DNA from: Glycocaulis sp. | GTDB lineage: Bacteria > Pseudomonadota > Alphaproteobacteria > Caulobacterales > Maricaulaceae | Length of the DNA stretch: 64,000 nucleotides | Reading direction: 5' to 3' | NCBI GenBank assembly: GCA_022565665.1 | Contig: JAIUMI010000010.1 | Coordinates: forward strand, 1-64,000 | In this document: positions 45,450 through 54,714 of the stretch, piece by piece | How the letters are laid out: each line of letters opens with the position of its first letter | How positions within the stretch are numbered: position 1 is the stretch's first letter | Translations under genes and position numbers: made by a program | Notes under the pieces: model-generated | Told to the model about the DNA's origin: nothing | The model's input: the letters and a program-made list of their open reading frames with translations, nothing else | Databases searched by the model: none

Positions 45450-47483
45450 ATGACCAAAGCAGCGACCGAGACGGCCGAAGCGGCCCCGGAAAATCAGGAC
45501 GGCCCGCTTCTCGATCTCAATGACCTGTCGGTCAAGGCGATGGTGAAAACCGCCAAGAAGCGCGGCTATGTCACCCATGACGAGCTGAACAAGGTGCTCC
45601 CGTCCGAGGAGTTCACCTCCGAGCAGATCGAGGACGTGCTCGCCCAGCTCTCCGAAATGGGCATCACCGTGGTCGATAACGAGGAAGACGTCGAGGACGC
45701 TGACGCCAATGCGGGCGAAAGCAGTGAGGACGAGGAGGAGGAAGGCCGCACGCGTGCCGTCGCCGCCAAGTCGAAAAGCGCTGTCGCCGGCCAGAACACC
45801 ACCTCTGCCCAGGACCGTACCGATGATCCGGTGCGCATGTATCTGCGCGAAATGGGCTCGGTGGAGCTGCTCTCGCGCGAGGGCGAGATCGCGATTGCCA
45901 AGCGCATCGAGGCGGGCCGTAATGCGATGATCCGGGGGCTTTGCGAAAGCCCGCTGACGTTTGAAGCCATCATGGTCTGGCGCGAAGAGCTGCAGTCCGG
46001 CCAGGTGCTGCTGCGCGATATCATCGATCTGGATGCCACCTATGGCGGCGTGCGCGAGGACCATTCCGAAACCGGCGCGCCTGATGCGGGCCGCGGCCCG
46101 GCCGCCAATATCCGCCCCGCCACCCGCACCCCGTCGGACGAGGATGAGGAAAAGTCTGGCGAAGAAGGCGAAGCGGCGGCCTCTGGTGAGGAAGAGGACG
46201 ATGATGATGAGGGCGCAAACCTCTCCCTCGCGGCGATGGAAGCGGAATTGCGCGAAGGCGTCATGGAGACGCTGGACGCGGTAGCGGGCGATTTCACTAC
46301 TTTCCGCAAGCTGCAGGACAAGCTGGTTGGCCTGCGCATGGAAGGCAAGGACCTCTCCAAGAAGGACCGCGAGACCTATGAGGGTGTACGCGAGTCCATC
46401 GTGGCCAACCTCAACTCGCTCAATCTCAACAACGCCCGGATCGAGGCGCTGGTCGAACAGCTGGATGCCATCAACAAGCGTCTTGTCGTGCTGGAGGGCA
46501 AGCTGTTGCGCTCAGCCGAGGCGCATGGTGTGCCGCGTCACGAGTTCATGAGCGCCTATCAGGGCCATGAGCTGGACCCGAACTGGCTTGATGGGTGGAA
46601 GGACAAGTCCGCCGCCTGGAAGAAGTTTGCCGAGCGTGAAGAAAGGGAAGCCGCACAGATCCGCGAGCAGATCTCTGATCTTGCTCAGGAATCCGGCGTG
46701 CCGATCGACGATTTCCGCCGCATCGTCGCCACTGTTCAGAAAGGCGCGCGCGAGGCGCGTATCGCCAAGAAGGAAATGGTGGAGGCCAATCTGCGCCTCG
46801 TCATCTCCATCGCCAAGAAATACACCAATCGCGGTCTGCAATTCCTGGATCTGATCCAGGAGGGCAATATCGGCCTCATGAAGGCGGTCGACAAGTTCGA
46901 GTACCGCCGCGGCTACAAATTCTCCACCTATGCCACCTGGTGGATCCGGCAGGCCATTACCCGCTCCATCGCGGACCAGGCCCGCACGATCCGTATTCCG
47001 GTGCATATGATCGAGACGATCAACAAGATCGTGCGCACCAGCCGCCAGATGCTCCACGAGATCGGCCGCGAGCCGACGCCTGAGGAGCTGGCTGAAAAGC
47101 TCTCCATGCCGCTGGAAAAAGTGCGCAAGGTGATGAAGATCGCCAAGGAGCCGATCTCCCTTGAAACGCCGATTGGCGATGAGGAGGATTCCCACCTCGG
47201 CGATTTCATCGAGGACAAGAATGCGGTCCTGCCCATCGATGCGGCGATCCATTCCAACCTGCGCGAGACCACCACGCTGGTGCTCGCCAGCCTCACTCCG
47301 CGTGAGGAGCGTGTGCTGCGCATGCGCTTCGGGATCGGCATGAATACCGATCACACGCTCGAAGAGGTCGGCCAGCAATTCTCGGTGACGCGCGAGCGTA
47401 TCCGCCAGATCGAGGCTAAAGCGCTGCGCAAGCTGAAACACCCCAGCCGCAGCCGCAAACTCAGAAGCTTCCTGGATAGCTAG
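45450..47483 (+). CDS. rpoD: Primary sigma factor RpoD (sigma-70)
   Basis: 677 residues. Region 1.1 at the N-terminus is followed by region 1.2 ([20 protein letters not shown]), a long acidic non-conserved insert (about 200-260, with a run of Asp/Glu), region 2 ([20 protein letters not shown] and [19 protein letters not shown]), region 3 and region 4.2 ([20 protein letters not shown]). Length and regions are those of an alphaproteobacterial housekeeping sigma. AAGGGAG precedes the ATG. It probably shares a transcript with dnaG. Confidence 0.97.
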   Translation: MTKAATETAEAAPENQDGPLLDLNDLSVKAMVKTAKKRGYVTHDELNKVLPSEEFTSEQIEDVLAQLSEMGITVVDNEEDVEDADANAGESSEDEEEEGRTRAVAAKSKSAVAGQNTTSAQDRTDDPVRMYLREMGSVELLSREGEIAIAKRIEAGRNAMIRGLCESPLTFEAIMVWREELQSGQVLLRDIIDLDATYGGVREDHSETGAPDAGRGPAANIRPATRTPSDEDEEKSGEEGEAAASGEEEDDDDEGANLSLAAMEAELREGVMETLDAVAGDFTTFRKLQDKLVGLRMEGKDLSKKDRETYEGVRESIVANLNSLNLNNARIEALVEQLDAINKRLVVLEGKLLRSAEAHGVPRHEFMSAYQGHELDPNWLDGWKDKSAAWKKFAEREEREAAQIREQISDLAQESGVPIDDFRRIVATVQKGAREARIAKKEMVEANLRLVISIAKKYTNRGLQFLDLIQEGNIGLMKAVDKFEYRRGYKFSTYATWWIRQAITRSIADQARTIRIPVHMIETINKIVRTSRQMLHEIGREPTPEELAEKLSMPLEKVRKVMKIAKEPISLETPIGDEEDSHLGDFIEDKNAVLPIDAAIHSNLRETTTLVLASLTPREERVLRMRFGIGMNTDHTLEEVGQQFSVTRERIRQIEAKALRKLKHPSRSRKLRSFLDS

Positions 47484-47534
47484 CAGGGCAATGTAGGGGG
47501 CAGGCACCCAACTCCCCCTCTTCACCTGTCTGAA

Positions 47535-47563
47535 TTGACAATTTGCCCCCCTTGCAGCATAAG
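47535..47563 (+). promoter_or_regulatory. rpsD promoter
   Basis: A perfect -35 TTGACA (47535-47540), a 17-base spacer and CATAAG (47558-47563). The expected transcript starts near 47570, giving a 5' leader of about 130 bases before rpsD. Confidence 0.6.
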
Positions 47564-47569
47564 CCGCGC

Positions 47570-47699
47570 TTCCCTCGCGCTGGGGCTGGAATACGGCCCT
47601 GTTCTGTAAACCACGGGACGATGCGTGAACCGCCGTGTTTCAAAGCGGCTGGCCTTGCGGGGGAGCCAGTTGCCGGGCCGCGTCACAAAAGAGAGAACC
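47570..47699 (+). other. Long structured rpsD 5' leader (possible autoregulatory RNA)
   Basis: About 130 untranslated bases lie between the predicted promoter and the rpsD ATG. They can form CCGC/GCGG and CTGGC/GCCAG hairpins (the latter with an 11-base loop) just upstream of GAGAGAACC and the start. S4 represses its own synthesis in other bacteria by binding leader RNA, so an S4-responsive element is plausible but unproven. Confidence 0.35.
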
Positions 47700-48317
47700 A
47701 TGTCGAAGCGTCATTCGCAGAAATACAAAATTGACCGCCGTATGGGCGAAAACATCTGGGGCCGTCCGAAGTCTCCGGTGAACACCCGCTCCTACGGCCC
47801 CGGCCAGCACGGCCAGCGCCGCAAGGGCAAGATGAGCGACTTTGGCCTCCAGCTGATGGCCAAGCAGAAGCTCAAGGGCTATTACGGCAACATCACCGAG
47901 AAGCAGTTCTCGCGCATCTATGATGAAGCCCAGCGCCGCCGCGGCAACACCGCGGAGAACCTGATCGGCCTGCTGGAAAGCCGTCTGGATGCCGTGGTCT
48001 ACCGCGCCAAGTTCGTGCCGACCGTCTTTGCCGCGCGCCAGTTCGTCAATCACGGCCACGTGCTGGTGAACGGCAAGCGCGTCAACATTGCCTCCTACCA
48101 GGTAAAGCCCGGTGACGTGGTCGAAGTGCGCCAGAAGTCGCGCAACATGGCCCTCGTGCTCGAGGCTCTCGACAGCCCGGAGCGCGACGTGCCGGACTAT
48201 ATCGATCTTGACGCCAAGGCGATGAAAGCCACCTACACCCGGATCCCGGAATTCTCCGATGTGCCGTATCCGGTGAAGATGGAACCGAACCTCGTGGTCG
48301 AATTCTACGCGTCGTAA
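47700..48317 (+). CDS. rpsD: 30S ribosomal protein S4
   Basis: 205 residues, a primary 16S rRNA-binding protein. It starts [20 protein letters not shown] and has the S4 RNA-binding domain (about 95-155: [34 protein letters not shown]). The zinc-binding cysteines found near the N-terminus in some S4 proteins are absent, as usual for this group. Encoded alone with its own promoter and terminator, not in the alpha operon. Confidence 0.97.
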   Translation: MSKRHSQKYKIDRRMGENIWGRPKSPVNTRSYGPGQHGQRRKGKMSDFGLQLMAKQKLKGYYGNITEKQFSRIYDEAQRRRGNTAENLIGLLESRLDAVVYRAKFVPTVFAARQFVNHGHVLVNGKRVNIASYQVKPGDVVEVRQKSRNMALVLEALDSPERDVPDYIDLDAKAMKATYTRIPEFSDVPYPVKMEPNLVVEFYAS

Positions 48318-48345
48318 GACGCCTCTTCGATCATCGGAATGCGAA

Positions 48346-48374
48346 AACCCGCCAGCCCCGCTGGCGGGTTTTTT
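48346..48374 (+). terminator. Intrinsic terminator of rpsD
   Basis: A perfect 10-bp stem AACCCGCCAG (48346-48355) and CTGGCGGGTT (48361-48370), with a CCCCG loop and a U-run. It lies about 30 bases past the rpsD stop and just before the convergent end of xth. Confidence 0.93.
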
Positions 48375-48394
48375 GTTGGCGTTTTGCCCTGCCG

Positions 48395-49186
48395 TTACAG
48401 CGCGAAGCTACCCACCACCGGCACGTGGTCCGAGGCTTTTTCCCTGCCGCGCACATCCTTGTGGATCTCGACTGATTTCAGCCTGTCCGCGGCCTGCGGC
48501 GAGCACAGGAGATGGTCGATGCGGATGCCGTGATTTTTCGGCCAGGCGCCTGCCTGATAGTCCCAGAAGGTGTACTGGTCGGCCCGCCCGTCACAATGCT
48601 GGAAGGCTTCCGTATAGCCCAGCCACAACAGCGCGAAGAAGGCATCGCGGCTGTCGGGGCGGATCAGGGCATCGCCCTCCCACGCGGCCGGGTCATGCAC
48701 GTCCACATCGCGCGGGATGATGTTGTAATCACCCGCCAGCACCAGCGGCTCCTCATAGGCCAGCAGACCCTTCGCATGGGCGCGCAGACGTTCCATCCAG
48801 GCGAGCTTGTAATCATGCTTGGGGCCGGGGGCGGGGTTGCCGTTGGGCAGGTAGATGCTGGCCACGCGCACAGGGCCATTGGGCGCGCCGATCACCGCCT
48901 CGATATAGCGGGCCTGCTCGTCGCTCTCATCGCCGGGCAGGGCGCGCTGCGCCACCTCCTCGATGGGGAAGCGCGAGAGCAGGGCGACGCCATTATAGCT
49001 CTTCTGGCCCACCGTCTCGACATTATAGCCGAGCGCCTCGATTTCCTCGCGCGGAAAGGCCTCGTCCACGCATTTGATCTCCTGCAGGCAGGCAATGTCG
49101 GGCTTCGCTTCGCCCAGCCATTCCAGCACGTTGGGCAGGCGGGCCTTGATGGAATTCACGTTCCACGTCGCGATGGAGAGAGTCAT
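48395..49186 (-). CDS. xth: Exodeoxyribonuclease III
   Basis: 263 residues of the AP endonuclease/exonuclease III family that repairs abasic sites and trims 3' ends. Catalytic segments in order: ATWNVNSIKARL, CLQEIKCVDEAF (metal Glu), GDYNIIPRDVDVHDP, and GIRIDHLLCSPQ followed by EKASDHVPVVGSF (final Asp-His). Length is normal. Convergent with rpsD. Confidence 0.95.
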   Translation of the reverse strand: MTLSIATWNVNSIKARLPNVLEWLGEAKPDIACLQEIKCVDEAFPREEIEALGYNVETVGQKSYNGVALLSRFPIEEVAQRALPGDESDEQARYIEAVIGAPNGPVRVASIYLPNGNPAPGPKHDYKLAWMERLRAHAKGLLAYEEPLVLAGDYNIIPRDVDVHDPAAWEGDALIRPDSRDAFFALLWLGYTEAFQHCDGRADQYTFWDYQAGAWPKNHGIRIDHLLCSPQAADRLKSVEIHKDVRGREKASDHVPVVGSFAL

Positions 49187-49237
49187 GCTAGTATGCGCTT
49201 TCGCGCCTTCGGGCGCCGCTGGGAGGGAGGCAGAGGG

Positions 49238-49624
49238 ATGCGTGGCGAGGGCGTCAGGGCGCAGGGCCGCGAACGCCGTACCCCCTTTCTAGCAGGCCCC
49301 ACCCTGCTGCTGGCAAGCCTGAGTTCAGCGGGACTCGGCTTTTACGGCCTGACCCTGTGGCCGCAAGCGCGCCTGCTGCTGGCTACGGCGCAGGCAGAAG
49401 GGGCGCATCCCTACGCGCTGATCGCCGCTCAGGCCCTGCTCATGGCCGGGCCGTGGATCGCGCTTGCCTCGGTGCTGATCGGCTGGCCGGTGTTTTTCAC
49501 GCGGCGGCCGGGCGCGGGCGTAATGTGGGTCTTCCTGCCGCCGGTGATCTGGGTCTGCGCGGTGATGGCGTATCTCGCGGTCACCACCATGTTCTGCGAC
49601 GGGCTGGTGACCTGCGGGGTGTGA
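49238..49624 (+). CDS. Small membrane protein, unknown function
   Basis: 128 residues from the ATG at 49238, which has GGGAGG about 10 bases upstream. About three membrane helices: LLLASLSSAGLGFYGLTLW, YALIAAQALLMAGPWIALAS and GVMWVFLPPVIWVCAVMAYL. Two cysteines near the end (MFCDGLVTCGV). A longer frame in the same register runs back across xth and is not real. No family recognised. Confidence 0.65.
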   Translation: MRGEGVRAQGRERRTPFLAGPTLLLASLSSAGLGFYGLTLWPQARLLLATAQAEGAHPYALIAAQALLMAGPWIALASVLIGWPVFFTRRPGAGVMWVFLPPVIWVCAVMAYLAVTTMFCDGLVTCGV

Positions 49625-49640
49625 GGGGTTCGCCGTTTCA

Positions 49641-49654
49641 CCGGCGTTCGCCGG
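49641..49654. repeat. Short REP-like hairpin between convergent genes
   Basis: CCGGC-GTTC-GCCGG followed by AAAAACGAAGGAG. The same layout (CCGG..GCCGGG then AAAACGAG) recurs at about 59132-59154 before aceB, suggesting a small repeat family. Confidence 0.5.
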
Positions 49655-49676
49655 AAAAACGAAGGAGAAGGATTCC

Positions 49677-50348
49677 CTAAAACCCCTCAAACTCCGCGAT
49701 CTCGTCGATCCCGGCCCGGCGTGAGCGCAGCTGGTTCACCTTGGCGGATGTGTCGGCATACCCCAGCGCCATGCCGCAATAGACGATCTCGGGCGCTTCG
49801 ACGCCGAGCGCGCCTGCCACGGTCTTGCTGTGCGGCGTCCAGGCTTCCTGCATGCAGGAAGCCAGGCCGCGCGCCTCTGCCGCGAGGCAGATACTCATCA
49901 TGAACATGCCCAGATGCGCCCACTGATTGGGGTTCATGCGCTCATCGATGAGGAAGAAGAGGCCCACCGGCGCGCCGAAGAACTGATAGTTCGCCATCAG
50001 GTGCGCCAGACGCGCGCCCTTGTCCTCGCGCGGTATGCCCAGAAGCGCATACATGTCCTCGCCCACCTGATAGCGGCGCGAGCGATAGGGCTCCCACAGG
50101 CTTTCGGGGTAAACGGGAAAATCCGCCTCATTGGTGAAGGGATCGGTGGCCAGCTTTGCCTGCACCGCGTCGATGACGCGCTGGCGCGCCTCGCCGGCCA
50201 CCACTTTCACCCGCCAGGGCTGGAGATTGCCGCCCGAAGCCGCCCAGCGTGCCTCATCCAGAATGGCGCGCACCTCCGCCTCGCTGACGGGCGTGTCCAG
50301 AAACGCGCGCGTGGAGATGCGCTGCTTCAAGGCGGTGGCAACGTCCAT
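49677..50348 (-). CDS. Nitroreductase-family flavoprotein
   Basis: 223 residues, an FMN-dependent NAD(P)H oxidoreductase fold. The N-terminal FMN site LKQRISTRAFLDTPVSEAEV with ARWAASGGNLQPWRVKVV, the middle HLGMFMMSICLAAEARGL and the late EIVYCGMALGYADTS are family landmarks. The natural substrate is unknown. The ATG at 50348 has GGGGGAAG nearby. It follows erpA by about 22 bases on the same strand. Confidence 0.87.
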   Translation of the reverse strand: MDVATALKQRISTRAFLDTPVSEAEVRAILDEARWAASGGNLQPWRVKVVAGEARQRVIDAVQAKLATDPFTNEADFPVYPESLWEPYRSRRYQVGEDMYALLGIPREDKGARLAHLMANYQFFGAPVGLFFLIDERMNPNQWAHLGMFMMSICLAAEARGLASCMQEAWTPHSKTVAGALGVEAPEIVYCGMALGYADTSAKVNQLRSRRAGIDEIAEFEGF

Positions 50349-50370
50349 GAACTTCCCCCGGATCAATATG

Positions 50371-50700
50371 TCAGATGGAAAAGCTGGTCCCGCACCCGCA
50401 CGCGGCCGTGGCGTTGGGATTTGTGATCCTGAAGGCGGCGCCGATCAGCTCGTCAGCGTAATCGAGCTCGGACCCGGCGAGGAAATCCATGCTCATCGGG
50501 TCGACCAGCACGGTCGCGCCGTCGCGCTCGATCGCGAGATCGTCCTCTGCGCGCGCGGTTTCCAGATCGAACTTGTAGGAAAAACCCGAACAGCCGCCGC
50601 CCACGACCGATACGCGTAAATACTGCGCGCCCTGGCTCGCCAGGATCGTATTGATCTGCCGCGCGGCATTTTCAGACAGGGTAAGCGGGATCTCGCTCAT
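50371..50700 (-). CDS. erpA: Iron-sulfur cluster insertion protein ErpA (A-type carrier)
   Basis: 109 residues of the HesB/IscA/ErpA family that delivers Fe-S clusters to apoproteins. The three conserved cysteines are present: one in VVGGGCSGFSYKF and two in the C-terminal CGCGTSFSI. In many alphaproteobacteria erpA lies divergent from dgt, as here. ErpA versus IscA is judged mainly from this context. Confidence 0.9.
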   Translation of the reverse strand: MSEIPLTLSENAARQINTILASQGAQYLRVSVVGGGCSGFSYKFDLETARAEDDLAIERDGATVLVDPMSMDFLAGSELDYADELIGAAFRITNPNATAACGCGTSFSI

Positions 50701-50788
50701 GGGCAGTGCGGTTCCAGACAGGACAACTCTCCGATATATGGACGTATTGCCTGCAGGAATAAAGGCTGGCCGATGAGGAAACAGGAAA

Positions 50789-51964
50789 ATGGCTTTTGAA
50801 CGCGCGCCCTATGCCTGCGATCCGGCCCGTTCGCGCGGGCGTCATTTTCCCGAAGCCGAAAGCGCCACCCGCACGCCCTTCCAGCGCGACCGCGACCGCA
50901 TCATCCATTCCAGTGCGTTCCGTCGGCTGAAGGAGAAGACGCAGGTCTTCGTCGCCCATGAGGGCGATCATTACCGCACGCGCCTGACCCATTCGCTGGA
51001 GGTGGCGCAGATTGCCCGCACGTTGGCGCGCGCGCTGCAGGTGGACGAAGACCTCGCCGAGGCCGCAGCCCTTGCTCACGATCTCGGCCATCCCCCGTTT
51101 GGCCATTCCGGCGAGGATGGGTTGGCCGAAGCGATGGCGGGTTTTGGCGGGTTTGACCACAACGCCCAGACGCTGCGCGTGATCACGCGGCTGGAGCGGC
51201 GCTATCCGCGCTTTGACGGGCTGAACCTGGCCTGGGAGACGCTGGAAGGCGTCGTGAAGCATAACGGCCCGCTGATGAAGAAGGGCGATGATCCGGCGAG
51301 CCTGCCCTGGGGCTTTACCGCCTATGAGGACTGGGAGGCGCTGGAGCTGCACACCCACTCATCGGTGGAGGCGCAGATCGCGGCCCTGTCGGATGATATC
51401 GCCTACAATAATCACGATATCGATGACGGGCTGAGGGCGGGCATACTGAAACTCGACGAGGTGATGGCCCTGCCGCTGGCCGGCGAGGTGTTTGCCGGCG
51501 TGCGGGCCGAATATCCCGATATCGGAACCAGCCTGATGATCCATGAGGCCGTGCGCCGTCTGATCGGGCTGATGGTCAATGACGTGCTGGATGAAACTCG
51601 CGCGCGGATCGCGGCCTCGGGCGTGAAATCGGCAGAAGATGTGCGCGCGCTCGACCATGCGCTGGTCGCGTTTTCAGAGCCGATGATGGAGAAGCTCTCG
51701 GCGGTGCGGCGCTTCCTCTACGCAAACATGTATCTGCAATACAAGGTGAAACGGGCCAAGGAGAAGGGCAAGCGCATCGTGCGCGACCTGTTCGCGGCCT
51801 TCCTTGAGGATCCTGCCTTGTTGCCGACCGAGTTCCAGCACCAGGCCGATGCTGCATCCAGCCCGGTGACGGCGCGTGTGGTGTGCGATTACATTGCCGG
51901 GATGACGGACCGCTACGCGATTGACGAGCACCGCAAGCTTTTTCATGTGGAAGCCTGGCGCTGA
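50789..51964 (+). CDS. dgt: Deoxyguanosinetriphosphate triphosphohydrolase-like protein
   Basis: 391 residues, the short dNTPase form of the HD-domain family that cleaves dNTPs to nucleoside and triphosphate. Metal ligands are visible in [19 protein letters not shown] and [18 protein letters not shown], then [20 protein letters not shown] and [23 protein letters not shown] precedes the ATG. In related genomes argS follows; here a SPOR protein follows instead. Confidence 0.92.
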   Translation: MAFERAPYACDPARSRGRHFPEAESATRTPFQRDRDRIIHSSAFRRLKEKTQVFVAHEGDHYRTRLTHSLEVAQIARTLARALQVDEDLAEAAALAHDLGHPPFGHSGEDGLAEAMAGFGGFDHNAQTLRVITRLERRYPRFDGLNLAWETLEGVVKHNGPLMKKGDDPASLPWGFTAYEDWEALELHTHSSVEAQIAALSDDIAYNNHDIDDGLRAGILKLDEVMALPLAGEVFAGVRAEYPDIGTSLMIHEAVRRLIGLMVNDVLDETRARIAASGVKSAEDVRALDHALVAFSEPMMEKLSAVRRFLYANMYLQYKVKRAKEKGKRIVRDLFAAFLEDPALLPTEFQHQADAASSPVTARVVCDYIAGMTDRYAIDEHRKLFHVEAWR

Positions 51965-52055
51965 TTGCAGGCGCGGCGCTTCACATCTTGATACTCTGTT
52001 AACGAACAGCGCGCGCTACTGATTCGCGCCAAGCCATACTGGATACAGGATCAAC

Positions 52056-52880
52056 ATGTCCGCCAGGGACCGGTACAGCCAGAGCTATTCGCCTGCCGAT
52101 GACGATTTCGACACGTTCGATGCGCGTGAGGACGGACATGGCCGGCGCGGGCCGATCCTGCTGCTGGCCGCTGCCGTGGTGCTGGTCCTGTTCCTCGGCG
52201 TGGTGTGGAGCGCGTATAATCTGGGCGTGCGCGAGCGCAATACCGCCCCCATCCTCACCGCCGACAGCCAGCCCTGGCGCGTGGCCCCCACCGATCCGGG
52301 CGGCGTCGAAACTCCCGGCCAGGACATTGAGGCCTACCGCCTGCGTGAGCGCGAGCAGGCACGCGTTGAAACGGCAGAAATCGATGCGACGGTGCGTCCG
52401 GGGCCGGAAGAGCCGGTGTCGGCGCCGGAGCGCCCGCCCCTGACGGTGGAGACCGAAGATACTGACCGGCTGGAACGGCCCCGCGGCAGCGAGCCTGCTG
52501 ACGAGCCGGAGACCGCGCCTGAGCCTGCGCCCGAACCGGCGCGCGAGCGTGAGACGGAGCCGGTGCAGCGGGCCGAAGCACCGGCCGAGCAGCCCGCCGC
52601 ATCGCGTCCTGCTCCTGCGGCCAGCGCCAGCGGCAATTTCGTGGTCCAGATCGCCGCCTTCCGCACTATCGAGGAAGCCGAGGAGGCGTGGATCGCCTTC
52701 ATCGCGCGCTTTCCCGATCTGGCGGGCGGGCGCAGCCCCTCCATCGTGGAGGCCAATCTGGGTGCGCGCGGCATTTATCACCGCCTGCGCATTGCCGGGT
52801 TCGAGACGCGCGATGAAGCCTCGCGCTATTGCCAGACCCTGTCCTCGCGCGGGCAGGACTGCCTGGTGGCCGCAAGGTGA
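52056..52880 (+). CDS. SPOR-domain cell-envelope protein
   Basis: 274 residues. One membrane helix (about 30-50: ILLLAAAVVLVLFLGVVWSA), then a long charged, Pro/Glu-rich linker (about 75-185), and a SPOR domain (about 188-272: FVVQIAAFRTIEEAEEAWIA, RLRIAGFETRDEASRYCQTL). SPOR domains bind glycan strands stripped of stem peptides at division septa, so septal localisation is likely. Its stop overlaps the GTG of nagZ (GTGA). Confidence 0.87.
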   Translation: MSARDRYSQSYSPADDDFDTFDAREDGHGRRGPILLLAAAVVLVLFLGVVWSAYNLGVRERNTAPILTADSQPWRVAPTDPGGVETPGQDIEAYRLREREQARVETAEIDATVRPGPEEPVSAPERPPLTVETEDTDRLERPRGSEPADEPETAPEPAPEPARERETEPVQRAEAPAEQPAASRPAPAASASGNFVVQIAAFRTIEEAEEAWIAFIARFPDLAGGRSPSIVEANLGARGIYHRLRIAGFETRDEASRYCQTLSSRGQDCLVAAR

Positions 52881-53911
52881 GCGCAAGCGCCGCGATATAT
52901 GGCGTTTCCGGCGAGGTGCTGACACCCGACGAGAAAGCTTTCCTGCGCGATGCGAACCCCTGGGGCTTCATACTCTTTGGGCGCAATATCGACCGGCCCA
53001 AACAGATCGTGCGCCTCGTCAATGATCTGCGCGACTGCGTGGGTTGGGATGCACCCGTTTTCCTTGATCAGGAAGGCGGACGGGTGCAGCGCCTGAAAGC
53101 CCCCACATGGCGCGCCGCGTCGCCTGCAGCGCGCTTTGGCGAGCTGTGGGACCGGGAACCGGAACTGGCGCTGGAGGCTGTACGCCTCAATCACCGGCTG
53201 CTCGCGCAGGAGTTGCGTGATCTGGGCATTGATTGCGACTGCGCGCCGGTGGTGGACCTCGCTATTCCCGGCGCAGACGCAGTGATTGGCGACCGTGCCT
53301 TCCACGCCGAACCCGGCTCCGTCGCCGAGATGGCGCGCGCGGCGCTGGCGGGGCTGAAGGATCAGGGCGTGGCCGGCGTCATCAAGCATATTCCCGGCCA
53401 TGGCCGCGCCGATGCTGACAGCCATTTCGCCCTGCCCGTTGTGCGCGAGGACCACGAGACCCTGCACAACACAGACTTTGCGGCCTTCCGGGGCGTGGCT
53501 GACGCTGCGCCCATGGCGATGACGGCCCATGTCACCTTCACCGCCATTGACCCTGAAAACTGCGCCACCCTGTCAAAGGATGTGATCGCGCAGATCATCC
53601 GCGGGGAGATGGCCTTTGACGGCCTTCTGATGAGCGATGATCTCTCCATGAAGGCGCTGGACGGTACGCTGCGCCAGCGCGGGGAGCGTGCGCTCAGTGC
53701 GGGTTGCGACATGCTGCTCCACTGCAATGGCGAGCGCGCCGAAATGGTGGAGGTCGCCCATGCCGCCATCAGTCTCTCCGGCAAGGCGCTGGAGCGGGCC
53801 AAAGCCGCAGAAGAGGCGCGCGGGACGCCGGCCGGTCTGGACGTGGCCGCCACCAATGACGCCATGGCGCGCTGCTTTGCAGAAGCCGGGCTGGAGGCAC
53901 CCGCGCCATGA
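52877..53911 (+). CDS. nagZ: Beta-N-acetylhexosaminidase NagZ
   Basis: 344 residues from a GTG start that overlaps the previous stop as GTGA; a longer frame from 52829 would run far into the SPOR gene. It is a family 3 glycoside hydrolase that removes GlcNAc from 1,6-anhydroMurNAc peptides in cytosolic wall recycling. Motifs: FLDQEGGRVQRLK, GVIKHIPGHGRADADSH (the flexible-loop Asp-His pair) and MSDDLSMKAL (nucleophile Asp). It overlaps scpA by 4 bases. Confidence 0.93.
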   Translation: MSASAAIYGVSGEVLTPDEKAFLRDANPWGFILFGRNIDRPKQIVRLVNDLRDCVGWDAPVFLDQEGGRVQRLKAPTWRAASPAARFGELWDREPELALEAVRLNHRLLAQELRDLGIDCDCAPVVDLAIPGADAVIGDRAFHAEPGSVAEMARAALAGLKDQGVAGVIKHIPGHGRADADSHFALPVVREDHETLHNTDFAAFRGVADAAPMAMTAHVTFTAIDPENCATLSKDVIAQIIRGEMAFDGLLMSDDLSMKALDGTLRQRGERALSAGCDMLLHCNGERAEMVEVAHAAISLSGKALERAKAAEEARGTPAGLDVAATNDAMARCFAEAGLEAPAP

Positions 53912-54714
53912 GCGATCTGTTCGAGGAAGATGTCCGCTTTGAAGCGGCGGGGGACGCCGACGAGACGGGCAATGCCCTGATCCTGGAGCTGGATGGCTGG
54001 GAAGGCCCGCTGCACCTGCTCTTGCATCTGGCGCGCAAGAACAAGGTGGATCTGGCCAAGATTTCCATTCTGGCCCTGGCCGAGCAATATCTGATCTTCA
54101 TCGAGGCGGCGCGAGAAAAGCGGCTGGATATCGCAGCGGAATATCTCGTCATGGCGGCCTGGCTCGCCTATCTGAAATCGCGCCTGCTCCTGCCCAAGCC
54201 CCGGCCTGACACCGATGAGCCGGAGCCGGAAATGATGGCGGCTGCGCTTGCCTTCCGCCTGATGCGGCTCGATGCGATGCGCGCAGGGGGAGAAGCGCTT
54301 TATGACAGACATCTCCTGAAGCGTGACGTGTTCACGCGCGGCGCGCCCGAAGGTGTGCGCTCCATCCGTGCACCGCAATATGAGGCGAGCCTGTTCGACC
54401 TGCTCAAGGCCTATGCAGGCACGCGCGAGAAATACGCCTTCTCCACCTACCGGCCTGAAACGCCGCGCGTCTATTCGCTGGAAGCGGCCCGGGCGCGGCT
54501 CAGCATACTGGCCAAGCGCCTGACGGGGTGGGAGCGGCTGGACGCGCTGATCCCGGGTGAGGGCGAGCTGGGGCCGGATGCCCCGCCACCGGAATCCCTG
54601 ATGGCATCCTCACTTCTGGCGGCGCTGGAAATCACCAAGGATGGCGAGGCGTCCCTGCGGCAGGACGAAACCTATGGGCCCGTCTGGATGCGCGGTCAGG
54701 AGGGCCGGCCATGA
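53908..54714 (+). CDS. scpA: Segregation and condensation protein ScpA
   Basis: 268 residues, the kleisin that bridges SMC heads with ScpB in the bacterial condensin. The N-terminal helix region ELDGWEGPLHLLLHLARKNK and DLAKISILALAEQYLIFIEA is the family signature; YLVMAAWLAYLKSRLLLPKP follows. The C-terminal winged helix ends with EITKDGEASLRQDETYGPVW. ATGA-type overlaps join it to nagZ and scpB. Confidence 0.93.
   Translation: MSDLFEEDVRFEAAGDADETGNALILELDGWEGPLHLLLHLARKNKVDLAKISILALAEQYLIFIEAAREKRLDIAAEYLVMAAWLAYLKSRLLLPKPRPDTDEPEPEMMAAALAFRLMRLDAMRAGGEALYDRHLLKRDVFTRGAPEGVRSIRAPQYEASLFDLLKAYAGTREKYAFSTYRPETPRVYSLEAARARLSILAKRLTGWERLDALIPGEGELGPDAPPPESLMASSLLAALEITKDGEASLRQDETYGPVWMRGQEGRP

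Noticed and set aside
47495-47519. Terminator after rpoD (AGGGGG with CCCCCT)
   Set aside because: The stem is only six bases, the loop 13 bases, and there is no U-run, so it is not listed as a feature.
48512-49624. 370-codon plus-strand frame
   Set aside because: Most of it is antisense to xth; only the part from 49238 has a ribosome site and membrane helices and is kept as a gene.
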